Shown here: positions 26,911 to 35,872 of the stretch, piece by piece
How the letters are laid out: each line of letters begins with the position of its first letter
How positions within the stretch are numbered: position 1 is the first letter of the stretch
Origin: Clostridia bacterium
GTDB taxonomy: Bacteria; Bacillota; Clostridia; Christensenellales; Aristaeellaceae
Direction of reading: 5' to 3'
Length of the DNA: 64,000 nt
Assembly: GCA_017501255.1 (NCBI GenBank)
Contig: JAFVXE010000034.1
Coordinates: forward strand, 1 to 64,000
Position numbers and translations under genes: made by a program
The notes under the pieces: model-generated
Database searches by the model: none
Seen by the model: the letters and a program-made list of their open reading frames with translations, nothing else
Told to the model about the DNA's origin: nothing

Positions 26911-26993
26911 TTGCGCCCATGCAATGGGCGCAATGAGTGGGTGCAGGGAGCCTTGCTCCCTGCCGGGGTTTCCAAAGGGGCGGCGCCCCTGCC
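26911..26993 (+). repeat. Modular hairpin repeat, copy 3
   Basis: Module A TTGCGCCC-n7-GGGCGCAA, then GTGCAGGGAG/CTCCCTGC, a partial TTCCAAAGGGG block and AGGGGCGGCGCCCCT. The modules are in a different order from copy 2, showing that units recombine. It fills the space between the acpS terminator and the convergent ABC permease gene. Confidence 0.75.
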
Positions 26994-27008
26994 TCGTCCC
27001 CCTCCCTC

Positions 27009-28085
27009 TTACCGGCTTCCCTTGTCATAGGGGATGCCTTCCGCCTTGGGAGCACGGGAACTCTTGGAGGTGAAGGCCAGCACGATCAGGGTGATCAGGT
27101 AGGGCATGAGACGGTAGAAGTTGGGGTTGATGTTCAGTTCCTTGAGGAAGTGGATCTTCTCGCCAGCGCCATTGAGGACGAACAGGCTGCCGTAACCGGC
27201 GGCAATGCACTTGAACAGGCCGAACAGCAGCGCTGCACCGGCGATGCCCAGGGGCTTCCAGTTGCCGAAGATCATAACCGCCAGCGCAAGGAAACCGAAA
27301 CCGGCCACGTCGCCGTTGGCGGTGCAGTTGGTGGTGGTCAGGGCATAGACAAAGCCGCCCATGCCAGCCAGTGCACCGGAGATGCACACACCGGCATAAC
27401 GCATCTTGAACACGTTGATGCCCAGGCTGTCCGCTGCCTGAGGATTCTCGCCGCAGCTGCGCAGGCGCAGGCCGAAGCGGGTCTTGTAGAGGATGACGGA
27501 CATGATGACGAACACCAGAATACAGATGTAAGTGGCGGGGTACACCTTGTTGACGAAGGTTTCAAACAGGAAGCCGGGCTTGTCCAGACGGCCGTAGCCG
27601 AACATGGCTTTCTTGAGCATGAACCAGCCTGCGCTGTCGCCGGAAGCCATCTGCAATGTGTTCTGGTTGGCGATGAGACGCACGAAGAACAGCACCAGAG
27701 CGGGAGCCAGCAGGTTCAGGGCGGTGCCGCCGATGGTCTGGTCCGCTTTCAGGTTGATGGCAGCAAAGGCCAGAAGCAGCGAGAACAGGGACCCCAAAGC
27801 GGCAGCCACCAGCATGGTCAGCAAAGCGAAACTTTGCAGGCCAACCCAGTTCTTGGCCTGATACACAGCCTCAAACCAGCCCCACTGCTGCACCAGACGC
27901 ACAAACAGAACACCGATGAATGCGCCGAAGATCATGATACCTTCCAGCGCCAGGTTGATGATACCGCTGCGCTCGGCGTATACGCCAGCCAAAGCCACGA
28001 TCATCAGGGGAACAGCATAGATCAATGTCTGCTGGATGAGGTAAACCGTACTGTCCGAGGTCAGATTGCTAAGGAAGGTGCTCAT
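27009..28085 (-). CDS. ABC transporter permease, nucleoside/BMP-type (NupQ-like)
   Basis: 358 residues, about nine to ten membrane helices. The N-terminal AGVYAERSGIINLALEGIMIFGAF is the hallmark of the second permease of BMP-type nucleoside/simple-sugar uptake systems (YufQ/NupQ family), and GINVFKMRYAGVCISGALAGMGG lies in the coupling region. It overlaps the upstream permease gene by 4 nt. Together with the next two genes it makes a purine-nucleoside-type importer; substrate is inferred from family. Confidence 0.88.
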   Translation of the reverse strand: MSTFLSNLTSDSTVYLIQQTLIYAVPLMIVALAGVYAERSGIINLALEGIMIFGAFIGVLFVRLVQQWGWFEAVYQAKNWVGLQSFALLTMLVAAALGSLFSLLLAFAAINLKADQTIGGTALNLLAPALVLFFVRLIANQNTLQMASGDSAGWFMLKKAMFGYGRLDKPGFLFETFVNKVYPATYICILVFVIMSVILYKTRFGLRLRSCGENPQAADSLGINVFKMRYAGVCISGALAGMGGFVYALTTTNCTANGDVAGFGFLALAVMIFGNWKPLGIAGAALLFGLFKCIAAGYGSLFVLNGAGEKIHFLKELNINPNFYRLMPYLITLIVLAFTSKSSRAPKAEGIPYDKGSR

Positions 28086-29551
28086 ACGTTTTCCTCCTCC
28101 TCTCCGGCAGATTCAGCAATGGGGGCGGGTTCCTCCACGGGTTCGGCTACAGGGATTTCCTGCACCGCCTCAGCGGCAGCTTCGAAAACCGGCTCCGCTG
28201 CCACGGTTTCCATGGCTTCGGCAACGGGCGCTTCTTCCACTGCGTCCGCAACCGCTTCTTCATCCGGTTGGGCCGCTTCCTGCGCAGGCGCTTCTTCCGC
28301 TGCCGCAGGTTCCGCATTGGCATCGGACTCCAGCAGGGTATCGGCCTTGCGGCGGCGCTTGCCCAGCATGGTCTTGATCAGCAGGGCAAAGGCGCTCATG
28401 TACACGATCACGGCGATGATAACGTCGGTGATGTACTCGTTAAAGGCGGTGAATTTGGTCAGCTGCAAGCCGCAGATATCCAGCATGGACATGAAGATAC
28501 CGGCGAAGATGACGCCGATGGGATGGTTGGAGGCCAGCAGGGCCACGGGAATACCGTTGAAGCCAACGGCGGGCAGCTGCTGGTAGGTGGTCCAGAAGAA
28601 CTCGGTGTTGCCGCTGAGGGAATACAGAGCGCCGGCAGCGCCAGCCAGAGAACCGGCGATGGCCATGCTCAGCACGATGTTGCGCTTGTCCTTGATACCG
28701 GCATAGCGGGCGGCGAAACGGTTGGAACCGCAGGCCTTGAGCTGATAGCCGAAGGTGGTGCGGGTGAGGATCACATACACGATCACCGCCAGAAGAATGG
28801 CGATGATGATGCCGCCGTTCACCTGCGAATTGGGGAAGATCTTGTCCAGCCCCATCTTGGAGGTTTCCACGTTGTTGAAGCTGGTTTTGTAGATGTAGCT
28901 GGTCTTGGTGCCTTCGATCAGGTTCTTCAGGTTGGAGATATCGAATGCCCAGGTGACCAGATTGGCAGCGATCCAGTTGGTCATGATGCAGGCCAGCACT
29001 TCGTTGATGTTCAAAAGGGATTTGAGCATACCGGGAATAGCGCCCCAGATGGCACCGGCCATCATGCCGCCCAGCAGCGCCAGCGTCCAGACCAGCCATG
29101 CGGGGAAGATGAGGGTGGGGGCGATGCCCTGTGCCACCTGCCAGTCGTACAGCGCACCGCCGCCGGTGGAAAGACTCAGGGCGATGAACAGGGTGGCGCA
29201 GGTACCCGCCAGATACTGGCCGGGTGCGCCGATGTTGAACAGGCCGGTCTTGAAAGCCACTGCCACGGAAAGACCCGTCAGGATCAAAGGCGTGGCACGG
29301 AACAGCATATTGCCGATATTGGTGGGGTTGAAGCCGAAGGTCAGCGCGCCGGAAGCATCACGGCCAATGGAGAACAGACCGGCGTTGACCAGCTGGATGC
29401 CCTCCCAGGTGCCCTTGGGGCTGATGGCCGGGCTGAACAGACCCACGAAGAAAATCAGGATACTGCCGGCCAGCAGACCGATGAGAATGGAAATGACCGA
29501 CGCCAGCACGGAGCGGATGCCGGATTTCTGGAAAAAGGATGTCTTATTCAT
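28082..29551 (-). CDS. ABC transporter permease, nucleoside/BMP-type (NupP-like) with acidic tail
   Basis: 489 residues. Residues ~1-395 are a YufP/NupP-like permease ([27 protein letters not shown]). The last ~90 residues are an Ala/Glu/Pro-rich, strongly acidic tail ([20 protein letters not shown]) absent from the family core and probably disordered in the cytoplasm. It pairs with the NupQ-like permease to form the membrane channel. Overlap with both neighbours indicates one operon. Confidence 0.87.
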   Translation of the reverse strand: MNKTSFFQKSGIRSVLASVISILIGLLAGSILIFFVGLFSPAISPKGTWEGIQLVNAGLFSIGRDASGALTFGFNPTNIGNMLFRATPLILTGLSVAVAFKTGLFNIGAPGQYLAGTCATLFIALSLSTGGGALYDWQVAQGIAPTLIFPAWLVWTLALLGGMMAGAIWGAIPGMLKSLLNINEVLACIMTNWIAANLVTWAFDISNLKNLIEGTKTSYIYKTSFNNVETSKMGLDKIFPNSQVNGGIIIAILLAVIVYVILTRTTFGYQLKACGSNRFAARYAGIKDKRNIVLSMAIAGSLAGAAGALYSLSGNTEFFWTTYQQLPAVGFNGIPVALLASNHPIGVIFAGIFMSMLDICGLQLTKFTAFNEYITDVIIAVIVYMSAFALLIKTMLGKRRRKADTLLESDANAEPAAAEEAPAQEAAQPDEEAVADAVEEAPVAEAMETVAAEPVFEAAAEAVQEIPVAEPVEEPAPIAESAGEEEENV

Positions 29552-31095
29552 TTATTCCGCCACCTCCTGCCGCTTTGCGCCTGCCATGTACAGACCCAGT
29601 TCCTCCACGGTGATCTGCTTGGGATCAAATTCGCCCACAATCTCGCCCTCGTACATCACAAGGATGCGGTCGCTGAGGTTCATAACCTCGTCCAGTTCCA
29701 GGGAGACCAGCAGAACGGCCTTACCGGCGTCCCGCTGCTTGACCAGCTGACCATGGATGTACTCAATGGCGCCAACGTCCAGACCACGGGTGGGCTGCAC
29801 GGCGATGATCAGAGGCTTGTCCCGGTCGATTTCGCGGGCTACGATGGCCTTCTGCTGGTTGCCGCCGGACATACTGCGCACAGTGGTTTCCGCACCCTGA
29901 CCGGAGCGCACGTCGTACTGCTCAATCAGCTCGTCAGCGTACTTGCGAACCTCGTCAAACCGGATGAAACCGGCCTTCTGGAAGCGGTTTTCGTTGAACC
30001 GCTGCAGCACCATGTTCTGCTCCAGGGTGAAGTCCAGCACCAAGCCATGCTTGTGACGGTCTTCGGGAATGTGGCTCATGCCGGCGTCGCTGCGCTGCTG
30101 CACGGGCGCATGGCTCACATCCTGGCCCATCAGGGTGATGGAACCGGCAGAGGGCTTTTCCAGACCTGTCAGAGCGTGCACCAGGTCGGTCTGACCATTG
30201 CCATCGATACCGGCAATGCACAGAATTTCGCCAGCACGGGCGGTGAAGCTTACGTTATGCACCGCATCCCGCTTGTACAGCTTGGAAGGCACGCACAGGC
30301 CCTTCACTTCCAGCACAGCCTCGACGGGGTTGGCTTCGTCCTTCTCCACCTCCAGCTGCACGGGGCGGCCTACCATCATGCGGCTCAGTTCGGCCTTGGT
30401 GGTTTCTGCGGTGTTGACGGTGCCCACATAGCGGCCCTTGCGCAGTACGGTAACCCGGTCGGATACCGCCATGATCTCGTTGAGCTTGTGGGTGATGAAC
30501 AGGATGCTCTTGCCTTCCTTGGCCAGACCACGCATGATCTCCATCAGTTCGTCGATCTCCTGAGGGGTCAGCACGGCGGTGGGCTCGTCAAAGATCAGCA
30601 CCTCGTTGTCACGGTAGAGCATCTTCAGGATCTCCACACGCTGCTGCATACCAACGGTGATGTCCTCAATCTTGGCATCCAGGTCCACCTTCAGGCCGTA
30701 GCGCTGGCTGAGGTTCTTGACCTTTTCACGGGCAGCCTTGCGCTTGAGGAAGCCCAGTGCGCCCACATCCTCTGCGCCCAGAATGATGTTATCCAGCACC
30801 GTGAACACATCAATCAGCTTGAAGTGCTGGTGCACCATGCCGATGTGCAGGGCAGTGGCATCGTTGGGGTTGTTGATGGCAACCACCTGACCATCCTTTT
30901 TGATAACGCCTTCTTCCGGCTGATACAGACCGAACAGCACGCTCATGAGGGTGGATTTGCCTGCGCCGTTTTCGCCAAGCAAAGCATGGATCTCGCCCTT
31001 TTTCAGCTGCGGGTGATGTCGTCGTTGGCCTTGATGCCGGGAAATTCCTTGGTGATGTGCAGCATCTCAATCACGTACTGAGGAACGTCATTCAT
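29552..31095 (-). pseudogene. ABC transporter ATPase (NupO-like), apparent 1-nt frameshift near 31010
   Basis: A good start (ATG 31095 after GGGAGGTGAG) encodes MNDVPQYVIEMLHITKEFPG and continues to DDITRS-stop. The remaining ~477 codons are in another frame beginning at QLKKGEIHALLGENGAGKST. Adding one base next to 31010/31011 would restore DDIT-LQ-LKKGE. The body is intact: two ATPase halves with Walker A GENGAGKST, a [14 protein letters not shown]-type signature and a Walker B followed by DEPTAVL. Either the gene is freshly disrupted or the assembly lost a base; the healthy permeases and the intact body favour a sequencing error or a very recent mutation. The family supplies ATP-driven energy to nucleoside import. 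No BMP-type binding-protein gene is in the window. Confidence 0.85.
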
Positions 31096-31155
31096 GCGCA
31101 CTCACCTCCCTTTCTGTTATTTCGACGGAGTGTGCCGAGTTTTTTAGATAGTATC

Positions 31156-31184
31156 ATTATATAGGGAAAGATGGGAAAATGCAA
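31156..31184 (-). promoter_or_regulatory. Promoter of the nucleoside ABC operon
   Basis: On the minus strand TTGCAT (31179-31184), 17-nt spacer, TATAAT (31156-31161), about 60 nt upstream of the ATPase start. Confidence 0.7.
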
Positions 31185-31210
31185 GGAGGGGATGGTGCTG
31201 TTCCGCAGTC

Positions 31211-31293
31211 TGCCAAGGGCGCTGCCCTTGGAACCCGCCAAAGGGCCATTCGCCCTTTGGAATCCCGGTGTTGCGCCCACTTCATGGGCGCAA
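31211..31293 (-). repeat. Modular hairpin repeat, copy 4 (reverse orientation)
   Basis: Order C-B-A: CCAAGGGCGCTGCCCTTGG, then a CCAAAGGGC/GCCCTTTGG stem and GGAATCCC, then TTGCGCCC-n7-GGGCGCAA. It lies upstream of the nucleoside operon promoter, within the 957-nt interval before pheS. Confidence 0.78.
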
Positions 31294-31462
31294 GGGTGGC
31301 TATTTTGTGCACGTGGCTGTCCTTTCGTTCTGCGAATTATGTCATTTTGCGGATGCAATATGCACGTGTGCTGAGCAGAAGCCCAGCATCAGGTCAGCTA
31401 TCTGCCGGATCTCTGATGCAATGTGCGCACATATACAAATGCTCATTCCGTTCCCCACCCCT

Positions 31463-31527
31463 TTGCGCCCATTTTATGGGCGCAAAACCGGGATTCCCAA
31501 GGGATGAAATCCCTTGGGCGGGGTGCA
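31463..31527 (+). repeat. Modular hairpin repeat, copy 5, fused to structured element S1
   Basis: Modules A (TTGCGCCC-n7-GGGCGCAA) and B (CCCAAGGGAT/ATCCCTTGGG) are intact. The expected module C is replaced after GGTGCA by the longer element S1. The 31294-31462 stretch between copies 4 and 5 shows no gene I can support. Confidence 0.75.
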
Positions 31528-31654
31528 GGGCGACGGAGGGAAGCGCGTGCCCAGTGGGCACAACGCCAAAGGCGTTAGCGACCCGTAGTCGTCAACCGAA
31601 GCAAGTACAGGCCACGGCAGTGGACTGTACGCCGACTGAGGTTGCGGAACAGAG
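31528..31654 (+). repeat. Structured element S1 (pairs with S2 at 60569-60690)
   Basis: GGGCGACGGAGGGAAG, then three hairpins: GTGCCCAGTGGGCAC (31547-31561), AACGCC-AAA-GGCGTT (31562-31576), and a 26-nt stem-loop at 31605-31630 (GTACAG...CTGTAC with inner CCAC/GTGG). S2 has the same order and lengths, but the second hairpin's stem is changed at five of six pairs with pairing kept. Function unknown; possibly a small RNA, a processed leader or a mobile hairpin element. Confidence 0.7.
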
Positions 31655-31690
31655 CCCCTGCCCGTCCCCCGTCCATCCCGCAACTTCCCC

Positions 31691-31719
31691 TTGCAAACCC
31701 TCCCCCGGCGTGCTATAAT
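31691..31719 (+). promoter_or_regulatory. Promoter of the pheS T-box transcript
   Basis: TTGCAA (31691-31696), 17-nt spacer, TATAAT (31714-31719) with an upstream TGC making an extended -10. Transcription should begin near 31726. Confidence 0.82.
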
Positions 31720-31725
31720 ACCTCC

Positions 31726-31990
31726 AATCGGCGATGAGGAAGAACAACGCCCGATCAACAGATCTCTGCCAGAGAAGGCGGTATGCGCTTTGCGTATGCT
31801 GAAAGCCGCCCAGGAAATCTGCGGGAAATTCGCTTCCGAGCTTTTCCTCCGAAACAGCAGTAAGAGGAAACGGGTGGGCTCCGTTACAGGCGAAAAGCGC
31901 ATCGGGAAAGCTGTTTCCCCGTGCGGAATTTGGGTGGTAACACGCGGCAATATGCCTTCGTCCCATACGGACGGAGGCTTTTTCTTTAGC
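31726..31990 (+). promoter_or_regulatory. T-box riboswitch (phenylalanine specifier) controlling pheS
   Basis: A ~260-nt leader ends 60 nt before pheS. It carries the conserved T-box TGGGTGGTAACACGCGG (31931-31947), an upstream AGTAAGAGGAAACGG/CCGTTA segment, and the terminator stem GCCTTCGTCC/GGACGGAGGC (31954-31978) with a T-run. The probable specifier is TTC at 31829-31831 (context GGGAAATTCGC), a Phe codon, matching the downstream synthetase. In this class uncharged tRNA-Phe stabilises the antiterminator, so pheS is induced by phenylalanine starvation. Confidence 0.93.
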
Positions 31991-32052
31991 AGGAAAAACG
32001 CTGTTCTCAAATTCAATCACATTAAGGGATCGAACCAAAAGGAGGAACTCAC

Positions 32053-33081
32053 ATGGCAATCGTGGATACCCTGCGGGAGATTACCCAACGGGTGGAAAAT
32101 GAACTGAAAGCCACCGACACCTCTGCTGCGCTGGATGCGCTGCGGGTTACGGTGCTGGGCAAGAAGGGCGAACTGACCGCTCTGCTCAAGGGCATGGGTC
32201 AGCTGGCCCCGGAGGAGCGTCCCAAGGTGGGCGCTCAGATCAACGAGGTGCGGGAACACCTGACCAACCTGATGGCTGATCGGGAAACCGCCATTAAAAA
32301 GGCCGAGCGGGAAGCTGCGCTCAAGGCTGAGACCATCGATGTGACCGAGCCCCGCAAGCTGCCCAGGGTGGGCAGCGCCCATCCCATCACGCTGGTGATG
32401 GATGAGCTGATCGAGTGCTTCTCCGGCCTGGGCTTCGAGGTGATGGAAGGCCCCGAAGTGGAGCTGGATCACTACAATTTTGAGCTGATGAACCTGCCCA
32501 AGAACCATCCCGCCCGTGATGCGCAGGATACCTTCTACATGGACGACAACATCGTGCTCCGTACCCACACCAGCCCCATGCAGGCCCGTGCCATGCTCAC
32601 CCGTAAGCCCCCCATCCGCATCATCTGCCCCGGCCGTGTGTACCGTGCCGATGAACTGGATGCCACCCATAGCCCCGTGTTCCATCAGATGGAGGGTCTT
32701 GTGGTGGATGAGAACATGAGTATGTCCGATTTGCGCGGCACGCTGGAAGCCTTCGCCAAGAAGCTCTACGGCAACGATGTTTCCACCCGTTTCCGCCCCA
32801 GCTTCTTCCCCTTCACCGAGCCCAGCGCAGAGGTGGACCTGACCTGTACCGCCTGCCACGGCAAGGGCTGCCGCATCTGTAAGGATACCGGTTGGGTCGA
32901 GGTTCTGGGCTGCGGCATGGTCAACCCCAAGGTGCTGGAAATGTGCGGCATCGACTCCACCAAGTACTCCGGCTTCGCTTTCGGTATCGGTCTGGAGCGT
33001 ATCGCCATGAAGCGCTTCGGCATCACCGACCTGCGTATGCTCTATGAAGGCGACGCCCGCTTGCTCAGTCAGCTGCGGTAA
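32053..33081 (+). CDS. pheS: Phenylalanine--tRNA ligase alpha subunit
   Basis: 342 residues, standard bacterial length, with AAAAGGAGG before ATG. Residues ~1-100 form the N-terminal coiled coil. The class II catalytic core includes GSAHPITLVMDEL, the motif 2 region (TSPMQARAML ... CPGRVYRADELDATHSPVFHQMEG), and the C-terminal motif 3 GFAFGIGLERIAMKRFGI. The enzyme charges tRNA-Phe as an alpha2-beta2 tetramer with PheT. Controlled by the T-box just upstream. Confidence 0.98.
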   Translation: MAIVDTLREITQRVENELKATDTSAALDALRVTVLGKKGELTALLKGMGQLAPEERPKVGAQINEVREHLTNLMADRETAIKKAEREAALKAETIDVTEPRKLPRVGSAHPITLVMDELIECFSGLGFEVMEGPEVELDHYNFELMNLPKNHPARDAQDTFYMDDNIVLRTHTSPMQARAMLTRKPPIRIICPGRVYRADELDATHSPVFHQMEGLVVDENMSMSDLRGTLEAFAKKLYGNDVSTRFRPSFFPFTEPSAEVDLTCTACHGKGCRICKDTGWVEVLGCGMVNPKVLEMCGIDSTKYSGFAFGIGLERIAMKRFGITDLRMLYEGDARLLSQLR

Positions 33082-33097
33082 TCGAGGGGACGAATGT

Positions 33098-33172
33098 GGG
33101 GCGCTGCCCCACGCCCCGGCAGGAGGCAGTGCCTCCTGCACCTCCGGTCTGCGTCCATTCCATGAGCGCAGG
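33098..33172 (-). repeat. Modular hairpin repeat, copy 6 (reverse orientation), between pheS and pheT
   Basis: GGGGCGCTGCCCC, GCAGGAGGCAGTGCCTCCTGC, then a decayed module A (CTGCGTCC-n7-GAGCGCAGG). A further pair of small stems (TTCCCGTGAGGGA and CAGCGAAGCTG) follows at ~33214-33250. Such an insertion between two subunit genes is unusual. Confidence 0.7.
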
Positions 33173-33312
33173 GGGGAGATACTTGTTTGGATGGGAGACC
33201 TCCAAAAGGCTCCTTCCCGTGAGGGAGGGAACTGTCAGCGAAGCTGACTGAGGGTAGCCCAATGTATCGTACTATCACTCAACTGTTTCACCATATATAG
33301 GAGGCCATTCCT

Positions 33313-35703
33313 TTGAAACTTGCAATGAATATGATCCGGGAGTATGCGGACATCCCCGTTTCTCCCAAGGAATACGAAAGCCGGATGATCATGTCCGGTA
33401 CTGCCGTGGAAGGCGTGGACGACATCTCCGGCGGCATTGAAAAGGTCGTTGTGGGCCGTGTGCTCACCTGCGAAGACGTGGAAGGTACCCATCTGCATCA
33501 GTGCACCGTGGATGTAGGCGGCGAAGAGCCCCTGCACATCGTCTGCGGCGCACCCAATGTGAAGCCCGGCGTGCTGGTGCCCGTGGCGCTGGACGGCTCC
33601 AAGCTGCCCGGCGGCATCAAAATTAAGAAGGGCAAGCTGCGGGGCATGGTATCCGAAGGGATGCTGTGCGCTGCCACCGAGCTGAAGGTGCCCCAGGAAC
33701 TGTACCCCAGCGTGGGTGACGAGGGCCTGCTCATCTTCAACGAGGACTATCCCGTGGGCAGCGATGTGCGCCCCATCCTTGGCATTGACGATTACGCCGT
33801 GGATTTCGAAATTCTGGCCAACCGTCCCGACTGCCTCAGCGCCATCGGTATCGCCCGGGAAACCGCGGCTGCTTTGGGCACCACCTTCAAGGCTCCCGAT
33901 ACGTCCGTGGTGGAAGCCGGCGGCAACATCAACGATGAAGTCAGCGTCCGTGTGGATGACTACGAAGGCTGCCCCCGCTATGCCGCCCGTGTCATCAAGA
34001 ATGTGCGCATTGCGCCCTCTCCCATGTGGATGCGCAAGTACCTGCACGCCGCCGGTCTGCGTTCCATCAACAATATCGTGGATATTACCAACTACATCAT
34101 GCTGGAGTACGGTCATCCCATGCACGCCTTCGACCTGAGCAAGGTCCGGGGCCGTCAGATCATCGTGCGCCGTGCTGCCGAAGGCGAAAAGCTGACCACC
34201 CTGGACGGCGTGGAGCGTGACCTGCGCACTGCCGATCTGGTGATCTGCGACGCTGAGGCTCCCACCGGTTTCGCCGGTATCATGGGCGGCGAGGAATCCG
34301 AAATTACCGAAGCCACCACCGAAGTCATGTTCGAGTGCGCTTCCTTCGACCGCACCAGCATCCGTCTGTCCGGCCGTGCCCACGGTATGCGTACCGATGC
34401 CAGCGGCCGCTTCGAGCGCGGCGTGTGCGCCGCTACCGTTATGGAAGCGCTGGACCGTGCCTGCCATCTGGTCAACGAGCTGAACGCCGGCGATGTGGTT
34501 TCCGGCTGCATCGACCTGTACCCCAACCCCAAGCCCCAGCAGACCATCGTGGCCGATCCCGAGCGCATCCGCATCCGTGCCGGTGTGCAGATTCCCGATC
34601 AGGCCATGCTGGATATCCTCACCAAGCTGAACTTTGAAGTGGAAATGGCGGACGGCAAGATCATTGCCAAGGTGCCCGCCTATCGTGAGGATCTGGACGG
34701 CGAAGCCGACATCTGCGAGGAATGCCTGCGTATGTATGGCTACGAGCACATCGGTGCCACCCCCCTCCACGGCCTGACCACCCAGGGCGGCGTCAGCCCC
34801 ATGAAGGCCATGAAGAACCGCATCGGCAAGATTCTGCAGGGCCTGAGCTATCTGGAGATCATGAACTTCAGCTTTGTGGGCGTGAAGGAGATTGCCAAGC
34901 TGGAACTGCCCCAGGACGACTGGCGCATGGATCCCATGCCCATCCGCAATCCTCTGGGTGAGGATACCGCCGTTATGCGCCCCACGCTGGTGGGCAGTAT
35001 GTGCAAGACCCTGTCCTACAACATGAACCACGCCACCGAGGCTGCCAACCTCTACGAGATGGCTGCGGTGTTCGATCACCACAACCTGACCGAGGAAGGC
35101 CTGCCCACCGAAACCCAGACCCTGTGCATGGGTTCCTACGGCGAGGATGCGGACTTCTTCTCCGTGCGCACCGCTGTGGAAGCCGTGCTCCGTGCCTTCG
35201 GCATCCAGTGCGAAGTGGAAGCCGGCGGCGAAGTGTACCATCATCCGGGCCGCTGCGCCAAGCTGGTGCGGGGCCGTCAGGTGTTCGCCGTCATCGGCGA
35301 GGTGCATCCCACCGTCCGGGAGAACTTCGATATGCCCAAGCGTGCCGTCATTGCTGAAGTGAACCTGCAGCAGCTGCTGGAGATGGGCAAGCCCATGGGC
35401 GAAATGAAGCCCCTGCCCCGTTTCCCCGCCATGAGCCGCGACCTGGCTCTGGTGATGAAGGAAACCGTGCTGGTTGGCCCCCTGATGGCCGATATGCGCA
35501 AGGCTGCCGGCAACCTTTTGGAGAACATCGAAATGTTCGACGTGTACCGTGGCGCTCAGATTGGCGAAGGCAACAAGTCCGTGGCCTTCTCCCTCACCTT
35601 CCGTGCCGCCGACCGCACCCTCATCGATGAGGAAGTGCAGAAGGCCGTAGACAAGGTGATGAAGGTCTGCGCTGAGAAGTACGAAGCGAATATCCGTGGG
35701 TGA
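33313..35703 (+). CDS. pheT: Phenylalanine--tRNA ligase beta subunit
   Basis: 796 residues, beginning at a TTG codon placed by TAGGAGG. Domain order: N-terminal B1, tRNA-binding EMAP-like domain (~40-150), B3/B4 editing domain (~205-400), B5 (~400-475), a catalytic-like core, and the C-terminal FDX-ACB anticodon-binding domain (~700-796, from PLPRFPAMSRDLALV). It pairs with PheS; the beta subunit binds tRNA-Phe and edits Tyr-tRNA. The 231-nt gap to pheS is filled with hairpin repeats, so the usual tight coupling of the two genes is absent. Confidence 0.97.
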   Translation: MKLAMNMIREYADIPVSPKEYESRMIMSGTAVEGVDDISGGIEKVVVGRVLTCEDVEGTHLHQCTVDVGGEEPLHIVCGAPNVKPGVLVPVALDGSKLPGGIKIKKGKLRGMVSEGMLCAATELKVPQELYPSVGDEGLLIFNEDYPVGSDVRPILGIDDYAVDFEILANRPDCLSAIGIARETAAALGTTFKAPDTSVVEAGGNINDEVSVRVDDYEGCPRYAARVIKNVRIAPSPMWMRKYLHAAGLRSINNIVDITNYIMLEYGHPMHAFDLSKVRGRQIIVRRAAEGEKLTTLDGVERDLRTADLVICDAEAPTGFAGIMGGEESEITEATTEVMFECASFDRTSIRLSGRAHGMRTDASGRFERGVCAATVMEALDRACHLVNELNAGDVVSGCIDLYPNPKPQQTIVADPERIRIRAGVQIPDQAMLDILTKLNFEVEMADGKIIAKVPAYREDLDGEADICEECLRMYGYEHIGATPLHGLTTQGGVSPMKAMKNRIGKILQGLSYLEIMNFSFVGVKEIAKLELPQDDWRMDPMPIRNPLGEDTAVMRPTLVGSMCKTLSYNMNHATEAANLYEMAAVFDHHNLTEEGLPTETQTLCMGSYGEDADFFSVRTAVEAVLRAFGIQCEVEAGGEVYHHPGRCAKLVRGRQVFAVIGEVHPTVRENFDMPKRAVIAEVNLQQLLEMGKPMGEMKPLPRFPAMSRDLALVMKETVLVGPLMADMRKAAGNLLENIEMFDVYRGAQIGEGNKSVAFSLTFRAADRTLIDEEVQKAVDKVMKVCAEKYEANIRG

Positions 35704-35706
35704 TGA

Positions 35707-35790
35707 GGCAGGGGGACGCTGTCCCCCTGCACCCCCTGCCAAAGGGATTTTTTCCCTTTGGAATCCCTTTGCTGCGTGCTTTGCACGGCA
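35707..35790 (-). repeat. Modular hairpin repeat, copy 7 (reverse orientation)
   Basis: Order C-B-A as in copy 1, with which it is almost identical: GGCAGGGGGA/TCCCCCTGC, CCAAAGGGA/TCCCTTTGG and a TGCGTGC-n3-GCACGGCA module. Confidence 0.78.
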
Positions 35791-35814
35791 GAGGGAATAT
35801 AGTTGAATAATGAA

Positions 35815-35862
35815 AGAACCTCCGAAGTTGTCAGCAAAGGCTTTCAACTTCGGAGGTTTTGT
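35815..35862 (+). terminator. Bidirectional terminator between pheT and the monooxygenase gene
   Basis: A 14-bp perfect stem AACCTCCGAAGTTG/CAACTTCGGAGGTT followed by TTTTG on the plus strand and by a T-rich tract on the minus strand. Confidence 0.85.
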
Positions 35863-35872
35863 GTGTTGTTTG

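Noticed and set aside
28268-31081. A 937-codon open frame on the plus strand opposite the nucleoside transporter genes
   Set aside because: It is the antisense shadow of well-supported ABC transporter genes; the protein is His/Gln/Gly-rich without motifs.
31179-31718. Small open frames running through the hairpin repeats and element S1
   Set aside because: Their translations simply read the palindromes, similar ones recur at other repeat copies, and none has a ribosome binding site.
31691-32052. A tRNA gene near the T-box
   Set aside because: The hairpins there are explained by the T-box leader and terminator; no cloverleaf with a TTCGA-type T-loop was found there or elsewhere in the window.
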